Below the pieces are notes generated by a model, which worked only from the letters and a program-made list of their open reading frames with translations, did no database searches and was not told the DNA's origin. A stretch of 64,000 bases of DNA from Opisthocomus hoazin (taxonomy: Eukaryota > Chordata > Aves > Opisthocomiformes > Opisthocomidae): contig NC_134416.1 of the NCBI RefSeq assembly GCF_030867145.1, positions 23,731,514-23,795,513 on the forward strand, written 5' to 3'. This document shows, one piece after another, positions 23,789 through 35,400 of the stretch. Both the position numbers and the translations under genes were made by a program. Positions within the stretch are counted from its first letter, which is position 1. Each line of letters starts with the position of its first letter.

Positions 23789-25280
23789 GTACGGATTGTT
23801 TAGGAAAGATTGTGTACAAGTTGGAGCAATATCTGTCATTGTTTTGTACTTCACAATTAAAACTAGTTTTTAGTTTTAAAAAATCCAGGACAACATTATG
23901 TTAAAGCTGTTTTAGCCTGTGTGGTTGATTAAACATTTCTTATACTGGATGATGTTATGGAACTACTAGAGTGAACATTTTAATGGCTCTGAATACACGA
24001 TGTGTGTATCCAGTATAATCTGATTACTCTTTAAACTGAAGTTACCCAGTTAGTTTCAAATTTAGTTTATCCTGGTATTATAGTTCAAACCAGAAACATG
24101 GCTGCTCAAGACTTACTTGGCTGCCTGTTTAACCCCATATTAACAGGTGAATTTGTACAGAATTATTTTCCTTTAGGAATTGACTCAGTTGTATTATTGC
24201 CAACATACTTGTAACTTAATATACTAAATGCTGGTAAGGATTGTTAATGTAAAATATGTACTTTTCTTTGAGTTTATACAACATTTTGTCTAAATATTCT
24301 TGAATTTCATCACAATGTGAACTTACTTAAAGGGAGGAGAAACTTTCTCCAGGAGCATTCTCTTTCTTTCAAAAGTACACAATGCAATGACTTGTGAAAT
24401 TTAGATATAATAGACAAACTGATGGCAAAAGCTTTTATAGCACTGACTTTCTTAAACTGCAATCTAATGTAGTACAGCCAAATAGTATGTAAAATCCCCA
24501 GTCATCAGTCTTTTCGATTTGAAGTAAAAAAGGGTCGAAGATATTACAGTATGTGTTAGTTCTTTAAATATCGACTATGTACAAATACACTACAGAGTAA
24601 GTTCCAACTGGTAGTAGATCTTTCCCTAATACTGTAGGGTATAAAGCTTGTTTGGACTCAAGGGATTTGCACTAAAATCATATTAAGGTCTCTAATGAGC
24701 TTAGTGCACAAGCACTATCACTTTAAGTACTATTATTGTCTAATATTGCAATGGCTATATATTTCCATGGCTCTTTTCTTGGGGTGTTGCATTTTTGTTG
24801 CAATTGAATTTGCTTTACTAATTCCCTATTTATTCGTTGTATTTAAAAACTGGTTTACTTGGTTGCAGACTGGTTGTTTAAAAAAAAAAATCCCTTTCAG
24901 TGTATTTTTTTTATGATATTACATGTTGGATCAAAAAACATCAGTGGGGGGGGGAAAAGCTCATAACTTCCAATTTTCGATTAGAAGGCTAATATGTGGC
25001 TACTAGCGTGACAATAAGAATCTACACCTTTTAAAAACAAAAATGTCAACTACTGTTTTATTTATTCTTTGCCAGTCTGTTTTTAGTAGGCTTAAAGATC
25101 CAGTATGAAATGTATTTGTGTGTGATTGTATGCTATTTATTAAATTTTAAATACTTTGTTGAATGTCATTTTAAAGCATGTTTAAAGTCTTGTGCATTTC
25201 TGTCGTGTTATGCTGTCGGGCAGAACTGACTAAAATGTTTTAATATGTATCAAAATTAAATTGAATTTTTGTTATGTTTC
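23789..25280 (+). other. LRP12: LRP12 3'UTR
   Basis: AU-rich sequence after the LRP12 stop with no further exon. The length to the ATTAAA at 25255 is about 1.5 kb, similar to the mammalian 3'UTR. The 3' boundary is inferred. Further AATAAA hexamers at 25453-25458 and 26116-26121 could give longer forms. Confidence 0.6.
25255..25260 (+). terminator. Candidate polyadenylation signal of LRP12 (ATTAAA)
   Basis: ATTAAA followed within 30 nt by a T/G-rich stretch (TTTTTGTTATGTTTCTGAGG), the usual layout of a cleavage site. Alternative hexamers lie at 25453 and 26116. RNA 3' ends would decide between them. Confidence 0.45.
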
Positions 25281-28200
25281 TGAGGTACTTTTAAAGAGAA
25301 ATCCAAGATCTGTCTGGCTTTTTATTTTATTTTTTAAAAATCCTCATCTCTGAAGTACAAATCACATGCAGAAGAAACAAATAATTGAATGGATTCCAAA
25401 GTGTATATATCTTCTCCCTCTTCTCTTCTTTCACAGACACTGGGATGAGAAAAATAAACAATTTCACCATCTGGTTCATTTTATTCATGACACCTAGCAG
25501 GTAAATTCTGAGTTCAGGACATGGTTATGTAGATTTGTGCTTTTGAGGACCTTATGTGCAATACAGTTGTAAAAGATTTTATAATGACTCATGCGGTTTC
25601 AAGTTTCAGAACAGATCACATCACACTGGTACCAGAGCAGGTACAGACTGGCCCATAATTACACATACCCGAGTAAAAGTCATCAATGGCCATTTTTATT
25701 CACATTGAATAATATCTAAATCTCTGGGTAATCTTTAGGCTGATTTCAGTGGCATTGCTTATACAGCAGGCAACTTTGCAATATGAACATGGTAGCACAC
25801 CCTGAAATATATGTGAACAGTATGTCCTGGTATAAAATACTGGGGTTTTAAACCTTCCTAGCTAATTGTCATTAGAAAGTGGTTATGGAAATGTTTGTTC
25901 CTGAGGTAGATACATTTTAAAGAGTCTTCACAGATACCTTCGGTGTTATACACACACATAAAGTGATCTAAATTTGTTCCATTAGATGCCTAAAATAGCA
26001 TGTACCTATGGACTCCATATTGCAGATGTAAAAAGAACACAGTATTTGTTTTAAAGGAGAAATGCTGCACATTTAACTGAGAAGTTGGATTTGACTGAGA
26101 ATTTGGAAAATTGTAAATAAAATTCATATTTGTATGAGGCTAATTTGTTGCAGTGATTTTTTTTCTTAGTGAATTTAAAGGGATTGATCAAATTTTCTTT
26201 TGATTATACCAAGTGGGTTTCCATTTGGTTGGTTGGGTTTTTGGTTTTGTTTTTGGTTTTTCTTACTGAAACTTCCATTGAGTCATGTTATTTCATTTCT
26301 TCTTATTTTGCAACTGATGAAGTTAATATTTTATTTAAGTGATTGTTGGTTTAGCTGTGCTACAATGCTAGGGCATTTTGAAGAAAAGTCAGAATGATTC
26401 ACTGTGGAATTATTTTCTGTAATAAATCACTTTCATCTGAAAGCTTTGAAGAATGTAGGTTATTGTGAGGTAATTTTTCTCCTCATGTAAAGCTTTCTTA
26501 CCATGGAAGGAGTTTGTCATTGCTCCTGTTCACATGTCATGCTTTTGTCATTTGGTTTGCATTGAAACATTAAGGGCGCTGACTGAGCCTCCGATGCCAC
26601 AAGGGCTTGTTTTGTTTCCAAAGTCCATTTTCAGTACAAGTTCACAAGTAGTGCTGATGGCTCTTCTTTCAAAACAGCTTCCCAGAAGGGATGCTGGAAT
26701 TAGTTACAGTATCTTGTGTTCCACTTCCTGTCCAAATGTCAGAGCAAGAACTTGTAAGGGAAGCTTGGATTCAGTCTAGGAAAATCACAGTTCAGGTCTG
26801 GGACACAAATACTTTTTCAGTGAGTCCACATTAAATACTCGCTACAGATCAAATTTGATCATGGGTTTTCCTGTCAATATGAGGTTTAATTCCTTTCTGA
26901 AAAGTGAATGTTTATTGGCCTGCTCCATTCTCCAGCAGCTATTTGACTGCTGCGGTTGTCCAGAGGAAGTACTGCACATTTTCCATGGATCTTTAACAGC
27001 TTTAATCTTCCTGTAGTTGTGAGGAATTACTTTTTTTTTTTTTTTTTTGGCTGTGTCTCTTTTCTTCCTCACCTGTGAGTTTCTGAAAATAAGCAGTTGG
27101 TAACTGAACTCCTCCAGGATATTGTCTACAGTTCTATTGCCCAAAATAGGGTAGGTTCTGAAAGGACAAGGCAGAAGTTTGTCCTGTCCTTTGCCAAGTC
27201 ACTGAAGGTATGGAGAGGTAAGCAGATCCATAGTTAAAGCTGCCTTCCTTCTATCCTCTTTTGGGATCTGACTACTGCAGTTAGCTTTCCCTCATCAAAG
27301 TAAATGAGTTCATGCATATTTGTCTTGATATCGAGAAGTTTTATAGCAGAGCGTTCCTATCGTGTCAATATATTTGCCCAGTTGAGGCTTCCATTCACGT
27401 CCAGTATGACACACTGCTTTATCTGGTGAATAGTGACTTGGAGGAATAATGTAGTATTCACTAAACTGAAGTATTATCTAACAGTTTGAGGAGACAAGAC
27501 TACTTCTAGAACTGATGGGGGAAATGAGAAAGGAAGCTCTATAAGCAAGCTAGGGTAGCGATTCCTAATTGCACTTCGAGAAAAGAACATTGGGGAAAAG
27601 CCAGCATCAACAAAATGTAGCTTATGTTTGTGAATATCCTGACACAAATTAGTGTTTGTAATATTCCTCCCCCTCAACCCTGAAATCTAGCAGGAGAGCT
27701 TAGATTTCAGCATTAGTTCCTCCTTGTGACCAAGTTGTGTTGTATTATCAAAGTACCGAAGAAAAGATACAAACTGAAAGAATTACTTCCCTTGCATTCA
27801 GTTTGAAAGATCATTCCACATTACAATCACCTTGTATGCTGCTTGTGCAGGAAAGAAACGGGTGGAACACAGGAGGTAAAAAAATGAAGATTAAAAGATG
27901 AGTCACTGTATTTTGATTTTGAATGATCGGAGAGTTGTAATAAAATGGACTAAAATTTCTAAAGGAATGTAACTACAATCTATTACATTGTGCAAAGGAT
28001 GTGGTTTTTTTTGAGATAAGCAATTCTAGGAGACACCCTCAAAAAATAAGTCAGAATGGGCAGGGCATGTCAAATCAGGAATGTGTACGAGAAGGAAAGG
28101 AGGAGTTGTGGTTCAGGTTTCACTTTCTGACATATAATAATGGTTTGTTACTCAAAATGTAAAGGACAAAGAAATAAGGCTGTTTTAAGAAACAAGGAAA

Positions 28201-30862
28201 AGGTCCCTGAAATAAGGGTACATTGTAGGTATTACCGAACAGGGGCAGGTATCTGAATCAAGACCAGAAATCTCAGGTTTTGTCACAGCATTGTTGACTT
28301 GTGGTGTTACAGAGGTAAAGCGGAACAATTAGCATCCGAACTGCATTCGGACCTTTGCAACCAAATACTCATGTTTCTGAAGGTATGCCAACAGAAACAT
28401 AGAAATAATTTTTAGAACAATTGGTAAAATTTATTGGTTTAAACCTGTCATCTTCCTATGGTCAGTTAAGAAGGACCTTTGACAGCCACAGTTGGAGGAA
28501 GTGGTTCTGGAGCATCAGATGAGAAACAAAGGCAGGAGCAATGTGCAGGATAATGAGGAAGGTCATAAACAGAGATCTAACGGCAAGGAATGGAGGTGTT
28601 CAGTTTTGCTTCCTCTTGCCTGGTATCTTGAGCAGCATTTATGATTCTGACTTTACACTCCTTCAAAAGAGAGATGTTGAGCTTCAGAATCTGCTGAAAC
28701 AGTAATATTTTGCAGTGTTGTTTTCCAGATAGCGCATTAGTAAAAATAATAGTTTCCAAAGGAAGCTAATCTCTGCACTTTTTTGGTTGCATTCCTTGGA
28801 GTTTGGAAAAATCCCACCCATGAACTGTCTTTCTTTGGCTGAGATTATCCACCAGGAAGCAACTGACACATCTGATGAGTCCATCTGATGAGTCTCTTTC
28901 CCAGAACATCCTGAGATGTAGAACCAATGCCTGAGCTTTATGGTCTCATGGAATTTAGAAGATGGCTATTTTATTGGGCCCTTAGTAAGCCACTATGGGA
29001 AGTGAAAAGAGCATAGCGTTACGGTTCCTTAGATGCTGCTCTGCTGGGTTCCTGGTCTTTCTTTTGTCTTCCTTGGTTGTGCTGTCTGTGATCCATCGTT
29101 TGTGTTGAGCAATTTAAAGGAGCAAGAAGCACTTAGTCTTACAAAAATGAGACAGAACAATCACTACCTGTTGTTCCTTTAAAAAAGTAGGATGGTCTTC
29201 AGCAGGTGCAACAGTTCTGGCTGCCTGCCTTCCTGTCACAGATGTGGGGCCCAGGGCTGGATGCTAATGGGCTGCAGCATCACTTCCAATATAGTTGGGG
29301 AAAGATTGCCACTAGGAGCTTGGATGTGGCCCAGTACGTACACCAAGGAGAGCATATTTATAATTGTACGGATGACATGAAACTACAGGAATCAATTCCT
29401 TTCATAAGCTTTTTTTAGTCTTTTATTACCTAGAAAATGAACAGGATGTATTTGCTAGTTTAGGAGAGCATTTACAACTGAAGAAGCCTTTAGAGATTAA
29501 ATTTTAAAACATCACGACTTGTTTGTGTCTGCAAATTTTTCTCATGAAAGTAGTCCGCTCCAGACTGTTCAGAAAACTAGTTACAAAGTTTTTGATGAGG
29601 GGCACCTGACTGTTCTCACAATTATGAAGACTTTCCAGGTAGAATTACACGTAGAACATCTGATTTTATTGAATGACTATTAAATTCCCACTGCAGAAAA
29701 GAGGAGTGTGAAAGTAAATCCCACTGCAGAAAAGAGGAGTGTGAAAGTAAATCCCAGATGAGCAGTGTTATGGTTTCTTCATAGGAATTGCAGAGAAATT
29801 TAAAGTCCTGAGTATTTAAAGTCCTTCTGCATTTCTGAGTATGGGAAAAGATAACGATTCATTCCCTTCTACAAATCCAGAGTTCACCTCAAAATGCTAC
29901 ATTTTTACACCAATTCTCCAAAACCAAGTGCTTTAGCCAGCATTACTAATTACCACTGGTGCCATTTTCTTGGGCTGAAAACTGGTTCATGATCCAGTCT
30001 TTCTTCCTTGGAGAAAAGTTGTCAAAAATGGAAAATATGCTTAATAACACATCTTCATTAGCTTTCTCCCTACTGCTCATCGTCAGTCTCTAGTTTTCAT
30101 CACATAACATTCTTATTGTTTTTCCAAAAGCCTATTTGTCTGCATCTCCTGCATTTTGAGATATATCTCTGCTTCACCAACTTTTATTTGAAGCTTAATG
30201 CCAGTAAGAATCTTCGGGTTAAGAAAAAGCCAGAGACTGAGTGATGATAGAAGGGCTTCTCAGAAATAGGAAAGATGATAGGAAGGATGTGAAAATGGAA
30301 GCAAGGGAGGGATAAGAATAAGATGAGATAATTACAGCAGAAAATAGACATTAATAACATTTTACACTAAGAGGTAGCAGTTAAAGGTTCCAGGGGCAGG
30401 TGGGTGAATGGGTAAGTGTGTGCGTCTCAGAAGACTGTAAACTGATTGTGTCTTCATTATAATGACTTTCAGAAGATGACCTCAAGGTCTTCTGAATGTT
30501 CCAAACTTCAGTTGTTCATTTTTTGCAAATCTATTCTTTGATTTGCCAAATTATTTTCTTTTGGTAAATATTAGATGTGGACTGGGTTTTCTTCAGGGTT
30601 CTTTGTCTTAAAAATAAACCAGTTAATCATTAGGTTACCGAGAAATCTCTTTGATCATACTTCTGTGATAGCTACGCTAAACAAGACATTCCAATGTTTA
30701 GATTTGCAAGATTATTTGCTTCGCTGCAGACCACAAAAGCATTAGCATAAGAGTCAAGTTCAGGGTTGCAACTGATGATTTCCTGCAATGTCTCTCATTT
30801 AACTATTATGTAATATTTTAGGATGAGTAAACATTTCTTAACAGGAAAATTCTCTGCACAGT
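25281..30862. other. LRP12-DPYS intergenic region, proximal part
   Basis: I recognise no gene in this stretch. It holds alternative poly(A) hexamers for LRP12 at 25453 and 26116, a T17 tract at 27032-27048, an exon-like minus-strand segment at 27073-27157 and a perfect 33-bp tandem duplication at 29687-29752. The rest appears to be unique, moderately AT-rich sequence. Confidence 0.7.
29687..29752. repeat. 33-bp tandem duplication
   Basis: Two adjacent copies of a 33-bp unit beginning CCCACTGCAGAAAAGAGGAG, identical base for base, followed by a partial CCCA. The identity suggests a recent duplication. Confidence 0.95.
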
Positions 30863-31457
30863 TGTGTTTTAAGCCCAGCTGATAGCTAAGCATCACACGG
30901 CCAATTGCTCACGCTCCCCCAGCATGGCAGAGGAGAAAATTGGAAGGGTGTAAAAGTGCGAAAACTCTTGGGTTTGAGATAAAGACAGTTTAATAGGTAA
31001 AGCAAAAGCTGCACGTCCAAGCAAAGCAAGACAAGGAATTCATTCACAACTAACCATCGGCAGGCAGGTGTTCAGAGCCATCCCCAGGAAAGCAGGGCTC
31101 CATCACACATAACGTTTACTTGGGAAGACAAATGCTATCACTCTAAACATCCCCCCTTTCTCCTTCTTCTCCCAGCTTTTGTTGCTGAGCACAGCATTGC
31201 AGGGCATGGAATATCCCTCCAGTCAGCTGGGGTCAGCTGTCCCAGCTGTGTCCCCTCCCAGCTTCTCGTGCCCCACAAGCTTACTTGCCGGTGGGGTGGG
31301 GTGAGGAGCAGAAAAGACTCTGACATTGCGCAAGCACTGTTAAGGCAGTACCTAAACCATCCCTGTATTATCAACACTTCTCAGCACAAATCCGAAACCT
31401 AGTCCCATACATGCTACTGTGATGAAAATTAACTCTATCCCAGCCAGAACCAGTACA
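30863..31457 (-). mobile_element. Solo LTR, ERVL-type endogenous retrovirus
   Basis: A 595-bp element with TG...CA ends, flanked by the 5-bp direct repeat ACAGT at 30858-30862 and 31458-31462. Read on the minus strand it begins TGTACTGGTTCTGGCTGGGA, runs into GAGTTAATTTTC, and near its 3' end carries ATTAAACTGTCTTTATCTCA, an arrangement I associate with avian ERVL LTRs. There is no internal gag/pol sequence beside it, so it is a solo LTR left by recombination. Intact ends and target duplication imply a relatively young insertion. Confidence 0.85.
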
Positions 31458-31462
31458 ACAGT

Positions 31463-31876
31463 GCAGAATCAGCCACTGATTACAGAGCAAAGATTTGTTT
31501 TAAACTCTACAAAGAGAGGGATAAAGAGTAAAACGTTTTGTGGTTGAGTGAAGGTTACAAAGCCAGTTAGGAGCCAAAGGGCTTGTTGCAGCAGCAACTT
31601 GTATTCAGTGATCACTAAGAATATGCGGCCACTTGTTTTCTCCAAGTATTATAAGGATTATTTCTGTCCCACAGGTGGTATTTCAGGCCACTCTTTCCAA
31701 GGACAGCTGAGCTGTGAAATATCAAGTATTTACGAAATGTACGCAAAAGCAGCTGATCTGATTTTATCTTGTTTGTCCAAATGGACCAAATAAATGAACT
31801 GCTTAGACAGAAAGTCGTTATCTACTAATAAGCTATTTAATGTGTTCAAGACCACCTGTGGGATAGATTCAGTTTT
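31463..31876. other. Spacer between the two solo LTRs
   Basis: 414 bp of host sequence between the target duplications of the two LTRs. No gene is recognised. It is not retroviral internal sequence, which argues that the two LTRs are separate insertions and not the two ends of one provirus. Confidence 0.7.
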
Positions 31877-31881
31877 CCTAG

Positions 31882-32295
31882 TGTCCTGGGTTTGGCCAGG
31901 ACAGGGTTAATTTTCACCGGACTCCAGACAGGGGCACAGCTGGGGGGGTGGGGGCTGACCCCACCTGGCCAAACAGAGCCCGGTATTCCATACCATGTGC
32001 CGTCATACTGGGTTCCGGGGGGGGCAGCGTGGCGGGGACTCACTCGTGGCTTGGGGGGGCGCGGCGCCGGTGCTGCTCGGGAGAGCGGCTGTCTGGGTCG
32101 TGCGGTTCGTTGTTGTGTTTTCACCTTATTTGTACCGTTGTTGTTCCTGTTTCCCTCCGTTTGCTGTTCTGTTAAACTGCCCTTATCCCGACCCACCGGT
32201 TTCTGCCTGTTTCTTTTCATTCTCCTCCGCACACCGGCGGGGGGAGGGGCGGCCGCGTGGCGCTTTTGTTGCCGGCGGCAGCCGAAACCAGAACA
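31882..32295 (+). mobile_element. Solo LTR, ERVL-type endogenous retrovirus
   Basis: A 414-bp element with ends TGTCC...GAACA, flanked by the 5-bp direct repeat CCTAG at 31877-31881 and 32296-32300. It starts TGTCCTGGGTTTGGCCAGGA and reaches GGTTAATTTTC. Near the 3' end it has TTAAACTGCCCTTATCCCGA, the same motif order as the LTR at 30863-31457 but in the opposite genomic orientation. It is GC-rich in the middle (GGGGGGGCGCGGCGCCGG). No internal provirus sequence adjoins it. Open frames inside it on both strands are incidental. Confidence 0.88.
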
Positions 32296-32300
32296 CCTAG

Positions 32301-34018
32301 GCACAGCATTATAAGGCCTGACACTGAATTATCTTGCAGGTTTGTGGGACCTGCAGCTCTGAGTTGGGCATGAAGTTACGGGTAGGAAAGTTTGGACACT
32401 TAAGGGTAAGATCCACAAAGTCTAAACTAGCCAGGAGGAAATCAGAGGAGGAGAAAGAGAGCTCAAACACGATGCTGTTCAGAAACAGAGGTAAATAGGA
32501 TTTTGAGCCATGCTACTCTTCACCATTTAGGTATCAAAGTCACGTCAGCTCTTTCCTGCACAACATACAAAAAAGGGAATTGAATACCCACCATAGTCTG
32601 CTGTGGTGTGGTGAGCCTGCCTCCAGACTTTTCTATGCTCGGTTTGGGGGAAGGATTTCAGTAGGAACAGTCTATCACTAGCCCAAGCACATACTGGGAG
32701 ATGATTATCTTGGTCTGCCATGTAGAAACTAATTTTGTAGAAATGAACAAATATTCATTGGTCAGGGAGAAGCAGTAAGAAAGTGACTATTTTTGATTGG
32801 CAGTTTGGGCACCGAGCTGGGAGATTCAGCATGAAGCCTCTTTGGCAATAAATACTTAATAATTTTTTGATGCTGTTCCACTTGAAGTCATTAAATATCC
32901 TTTGGGGCAGGCATAGCAACTTTACTGCTGCACTCCTTGTGACTGCACACGAGCAAATGAACCCCTGTCTTTGCCACCCCCTCTCCTCACTTAACAAGGG
33001 TCACTTCACTCACACAAAGTATGAAACTGCTGTACCTGAGATCCCCCCATCTCAGATCCCCGCTGTCCAGGTATTCAGGTGCCCAGCTGCAGGGTGGGAG
33101 AAACAGGTTCACTGCCTCAGCAGCAGCAGAGGTTCAAAGTATAGCCCTGTTACCCCATTTCAGTGCCCATCTGGACCCCTCCCATCCTCACTCTCTAATA
33201 TTGAAAATTCCTGTCTTAGAGGACTATAGTTTGGCTTCCCTTATGCGTCTTCCTTCCCCTGCTCTACATCTGAATAATCATATTGATGAAACGCAGCTGT
33301 TCCTGGCTCATCAACACCATTGTAATTAATGAGACAGAATTCCTAACTGAATACCCGTCACGGTACCTTGACCTTTGTCTTTTCACCAGCTTTAAAGGCA
33401 GCAGACACGGTAGGTGCAGCTTACCCTTTCCTGCCCATCCAGCACCATACAGGTGCCCAGGGAGCTCTGGGGCATTCCACTTTGTTGTTCTCATTCTCTG
33501 CTCTCCTTTTCCAAACGAGCTTTGACTTTTTCTGTCGCTGTGTGATGTGGTGATTCCCGGTGGGTCTCCGTCCCACAGCACAAAGGTGAGGCATAAGGCG
33601 AGGCAATTTGGGATGAGCAGATGCAAAAGCAAACGTTTGGTACTGCTCTCCTACCCACTGCGACAGAAGGAACAAAGGTGACAAGCCAATGGGCAGGCGA
33701 GCATTTGCCAAATCTGGTGTCATTCGTCAAAGTGTCTTTTTTGGCAGCATGCGCGCACCTTCTCACGGCCCTCAGAGACAACGCGCTGCCTTCTGAAGCT
33801 AACACCACTGAACTGGAATGGATGAAGACACGGTGCTCAGCAGATTCAGGGACGCGCTCGAGCAGCGTCACTGCTGAGTACGCAAACCTCCGGCTACCGG
33901 AGGAGAGAAGTGGGAAAAGCCCACGCGGCAGGTCTTCTCCTCTTATTCTGCCACTGAAAGCTCCAGCTCCTTTCCGAGCCGTCTCAATGTCGCCTTCCTC
34001 TTTTTCGGGGTCTGTATT
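32301..34018. other. Intergenic region upstream of DPYS
   Basis: No recognised gene. From about 33490 to 34070 it has few stop codons on both strands, with open frames of 149 codons (+) and 176 codons (-), and higher GC than its surroundings. Neither frame resembles a known protein. It may contain DPYS regulatory sequence but no motif here is decisive. Confidence 0.6.
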
Positions 34019-34424
34019 CACAGAATCACAGAATGTTCAGGGTTGGAAGGGACCTCTGTGGGTCATCTAGTCCAACCCCCCTGCCGAAGCAGGGTCACCT
34101 ACAGCAGGCTGCACAAGACCTTGTCCAGGCAGGTCTTGAATGTCTCCAGAGAAGGAGACTCCACAACCTCCCTGGGCAGACTGTTCCAGGGCTCTGTCAC
34201 CCTCAGAGGGAAGAAGTTCTTTCCCATGTTCAGACGGAACTTCCTCTGCTTCAGTTTGTGCCCATTGCCCCTTGTCCTGTCGCTGGGCACCACTGAAAAG
34301 AGTCTGGCCCCATCCTCCTGACACCCACCCTTAAGATATTTATAGGCATTTATAAGGTCCCCTCTCAGCCTTCTCTTCTTCAGGCTGAACAAGCCCAGCT
34401 CCCTCAGCCTTTCCTCATAGGAAA
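34019..34424 (-). mobile_element. CR1 LINE, 5'-truncated
   Basis: A reverse-oriented CR1 3' end. The octamer tail reads CAGAATCACAGAAT on the plus strand at 34019, followed by GGTTGGAAGGGACCTCTGTG. Minus-strand translation gives the end of the CR1 polymerase ORF ([49 protein letters not shown]). It is very similar to the copy at 37664-38055. Its truncated 5' end abuts the DPYS CpG island. Confidence 0.95.
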
Positions 34425-34429
34425 GGACA

Positions 34430-34790
34430 CGCACAAGCCGCCTCTCCCCGCCGGGGTCCGCCAGCCCAGTACGCAGCCCACGGCAGAGGCCCCGGCTCTC
34501 CCCTCCCCTGGGCCCGGGTCTCACGGGCGGGGCCCCCTCGGGCGGCGGTTGCGGCCGGGGCGGGCCGGGGCCGGCGGCGGGGAGCGCCGGCCCGGGGAGG
34601 CCGGGCGGGGGCCGCGGGGCGGGGGCGCAGATGGCTCAAGGCAGCAGCTACCGAAAGGTGATTTTCACCTGGTCCTTCAGCGGCCGCCACATGCCCCTGG
34701 CGCTCGAGCCCCCCGCGGACAGCGTGAGGAGAGGCCTCGGCGGCCGCCCCCTGAGGGCTTCGCCCTCGCGCCGGTCTGTTGTCCGAGTAG
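34430..34790. promoter_or_regulatory. CpG island, probable DPYS promoter region
   Basis: About 360 bp of very high GC with dense CpG dinucleotides and repeated GGGCGGGG/GGGGCGGG boxes of Sp1 type, the sharpest GC peak in the window. It lies 1-1.4 kb upstream of the DPYS ATG on the side expected for a promoter. It contains the candidate exon at 34631-34723. No TATA box is present in it. The transcription start and direction are inferred. Confidence 0.7.
34631..34723 (+). CDS. Candidate upstream DPYS coding exon (N-terminal extension)
   Basis: An ATG in the CpG island opens a 31-codon frame ([10 protein letters not shown]...LEPPADS) ending exactly at a codon boundary before a GTGAGG donor at 34724. 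The next good acceptor, GCCTTCCAG at 35805-35813, precedes GCT CCC ATG, so splicing would join this frame to DPYS with two linking codons (Ala-Pro) and no frameshift. The first 25 residues contain Arg and Lys but no acidic residue. Mammalian DPYS as I know it starts directly at the equivalent of the downstream ATG, so this exon is either an avian addition, a 5'UTR exon whose frame is open by chance, or not transcribed. Confidence 0.35.
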
Positions 34791-34982
34791 TGGCACTGGG
34801 GGGGGGTGCATGTCTGTGTGTGTGTCTGTGTTTGAGTCCCGAGGGCTATGTGTCCCCAAATGATCTTCTGGGAAACGGCTCGGGGACAGCTGCTGATGGC
34901 CGGTGTCCTCCACCGCTGCCCTGCGCTCCCGTGGCCCCTCTACATGGGTGGGACCCACAGGCTCCCCAGACTCTGCTGCAGG

Positions 34983-35400
34983 GAGCTGGGGTCACCCTTG
35001 GGCTCCCCAGCAACCTCTGTGAAGAGCTGGGGTCACAGTTGCACTCCCTGGCCACCGCTGTGGAGAGCTGGGGTCACTGCTGGGCTCCCTGGCCACTTGT
35101 GTGGAGAGCTCAGGTTACCCTTGGACTCCCCAGCCACCTCTGTGGGGATCTGGGGTCACCCTTGAGCTCCCCAGCCATCTCTGTGGAGAGCTAGGGTCAC
35201 TGCTGGGCTCCCCAGCCACCTCTGTGGGGAGCTGGGGTCACACTTGCACTCCCTGGCCACCTCTGTGGGGAGCTGGGGTCACACTTGGGCTCCCTGACCA
35301 CCTCTGTGGGAGCTGGGGTCCCTGGCCACCTCTGTGGGGAGCTGGGGTCACCCTTGTTTTCCTTCAACCCTGTTGCAAAGAGCTCAGGTCACCTTTGGGC
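34983..35400. repeat. 41-bp minisatellite, about 10 units
   Basis: Head-to-tail units beginning GAGCTGGGGTCAC and containing CTCCCCAGCCACCTCTGTGG. Unit starts are at 34983, 35024, 35065, 35106, 35147, 35188, 35229, 35270, 35310, 35339 and 35380. The spacing is 41 bp, except one unit of 40 and one shortened to 29. Edge units are more diverged. It lies between the CpG island and the first DPYS coding exon. Because units lack stops in most frames, long open frames run through it without meaning. Confidence 0.95.

Noticed and set aside
30863..32295. Interpretation of the two LTRs as the ends of one provirus
   Set aside because: They face opposite directions, each has its own 5-bp target duplication, and the 414 bp between those duplications is not retroviral internal sequence.
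31846..32314. Several 100-150-codon frames on both strands
   Set aside because: They lie within the solo LTR at 31882-32295, which is GC-rich and non-coding.
34099..34524. 141-codon minus-strand frame
   Set aside because: It is the polymerase C-terminus of the CR1 copy joined by chance to GC-rich CpG-island sequence. It is not a host gene.
34631..35194. 187-codon plus-strand frame running from the CpG island through the minisatellite, with companion frames at 34848-35165 and 35101-35514
   Set aside because: Beyond the first 31 codons the frame is intron-like after a good donor and then translates the 41-bp repeat, whose units lack stops in several frames. The repetitive peptide is a by-product of the repeat.
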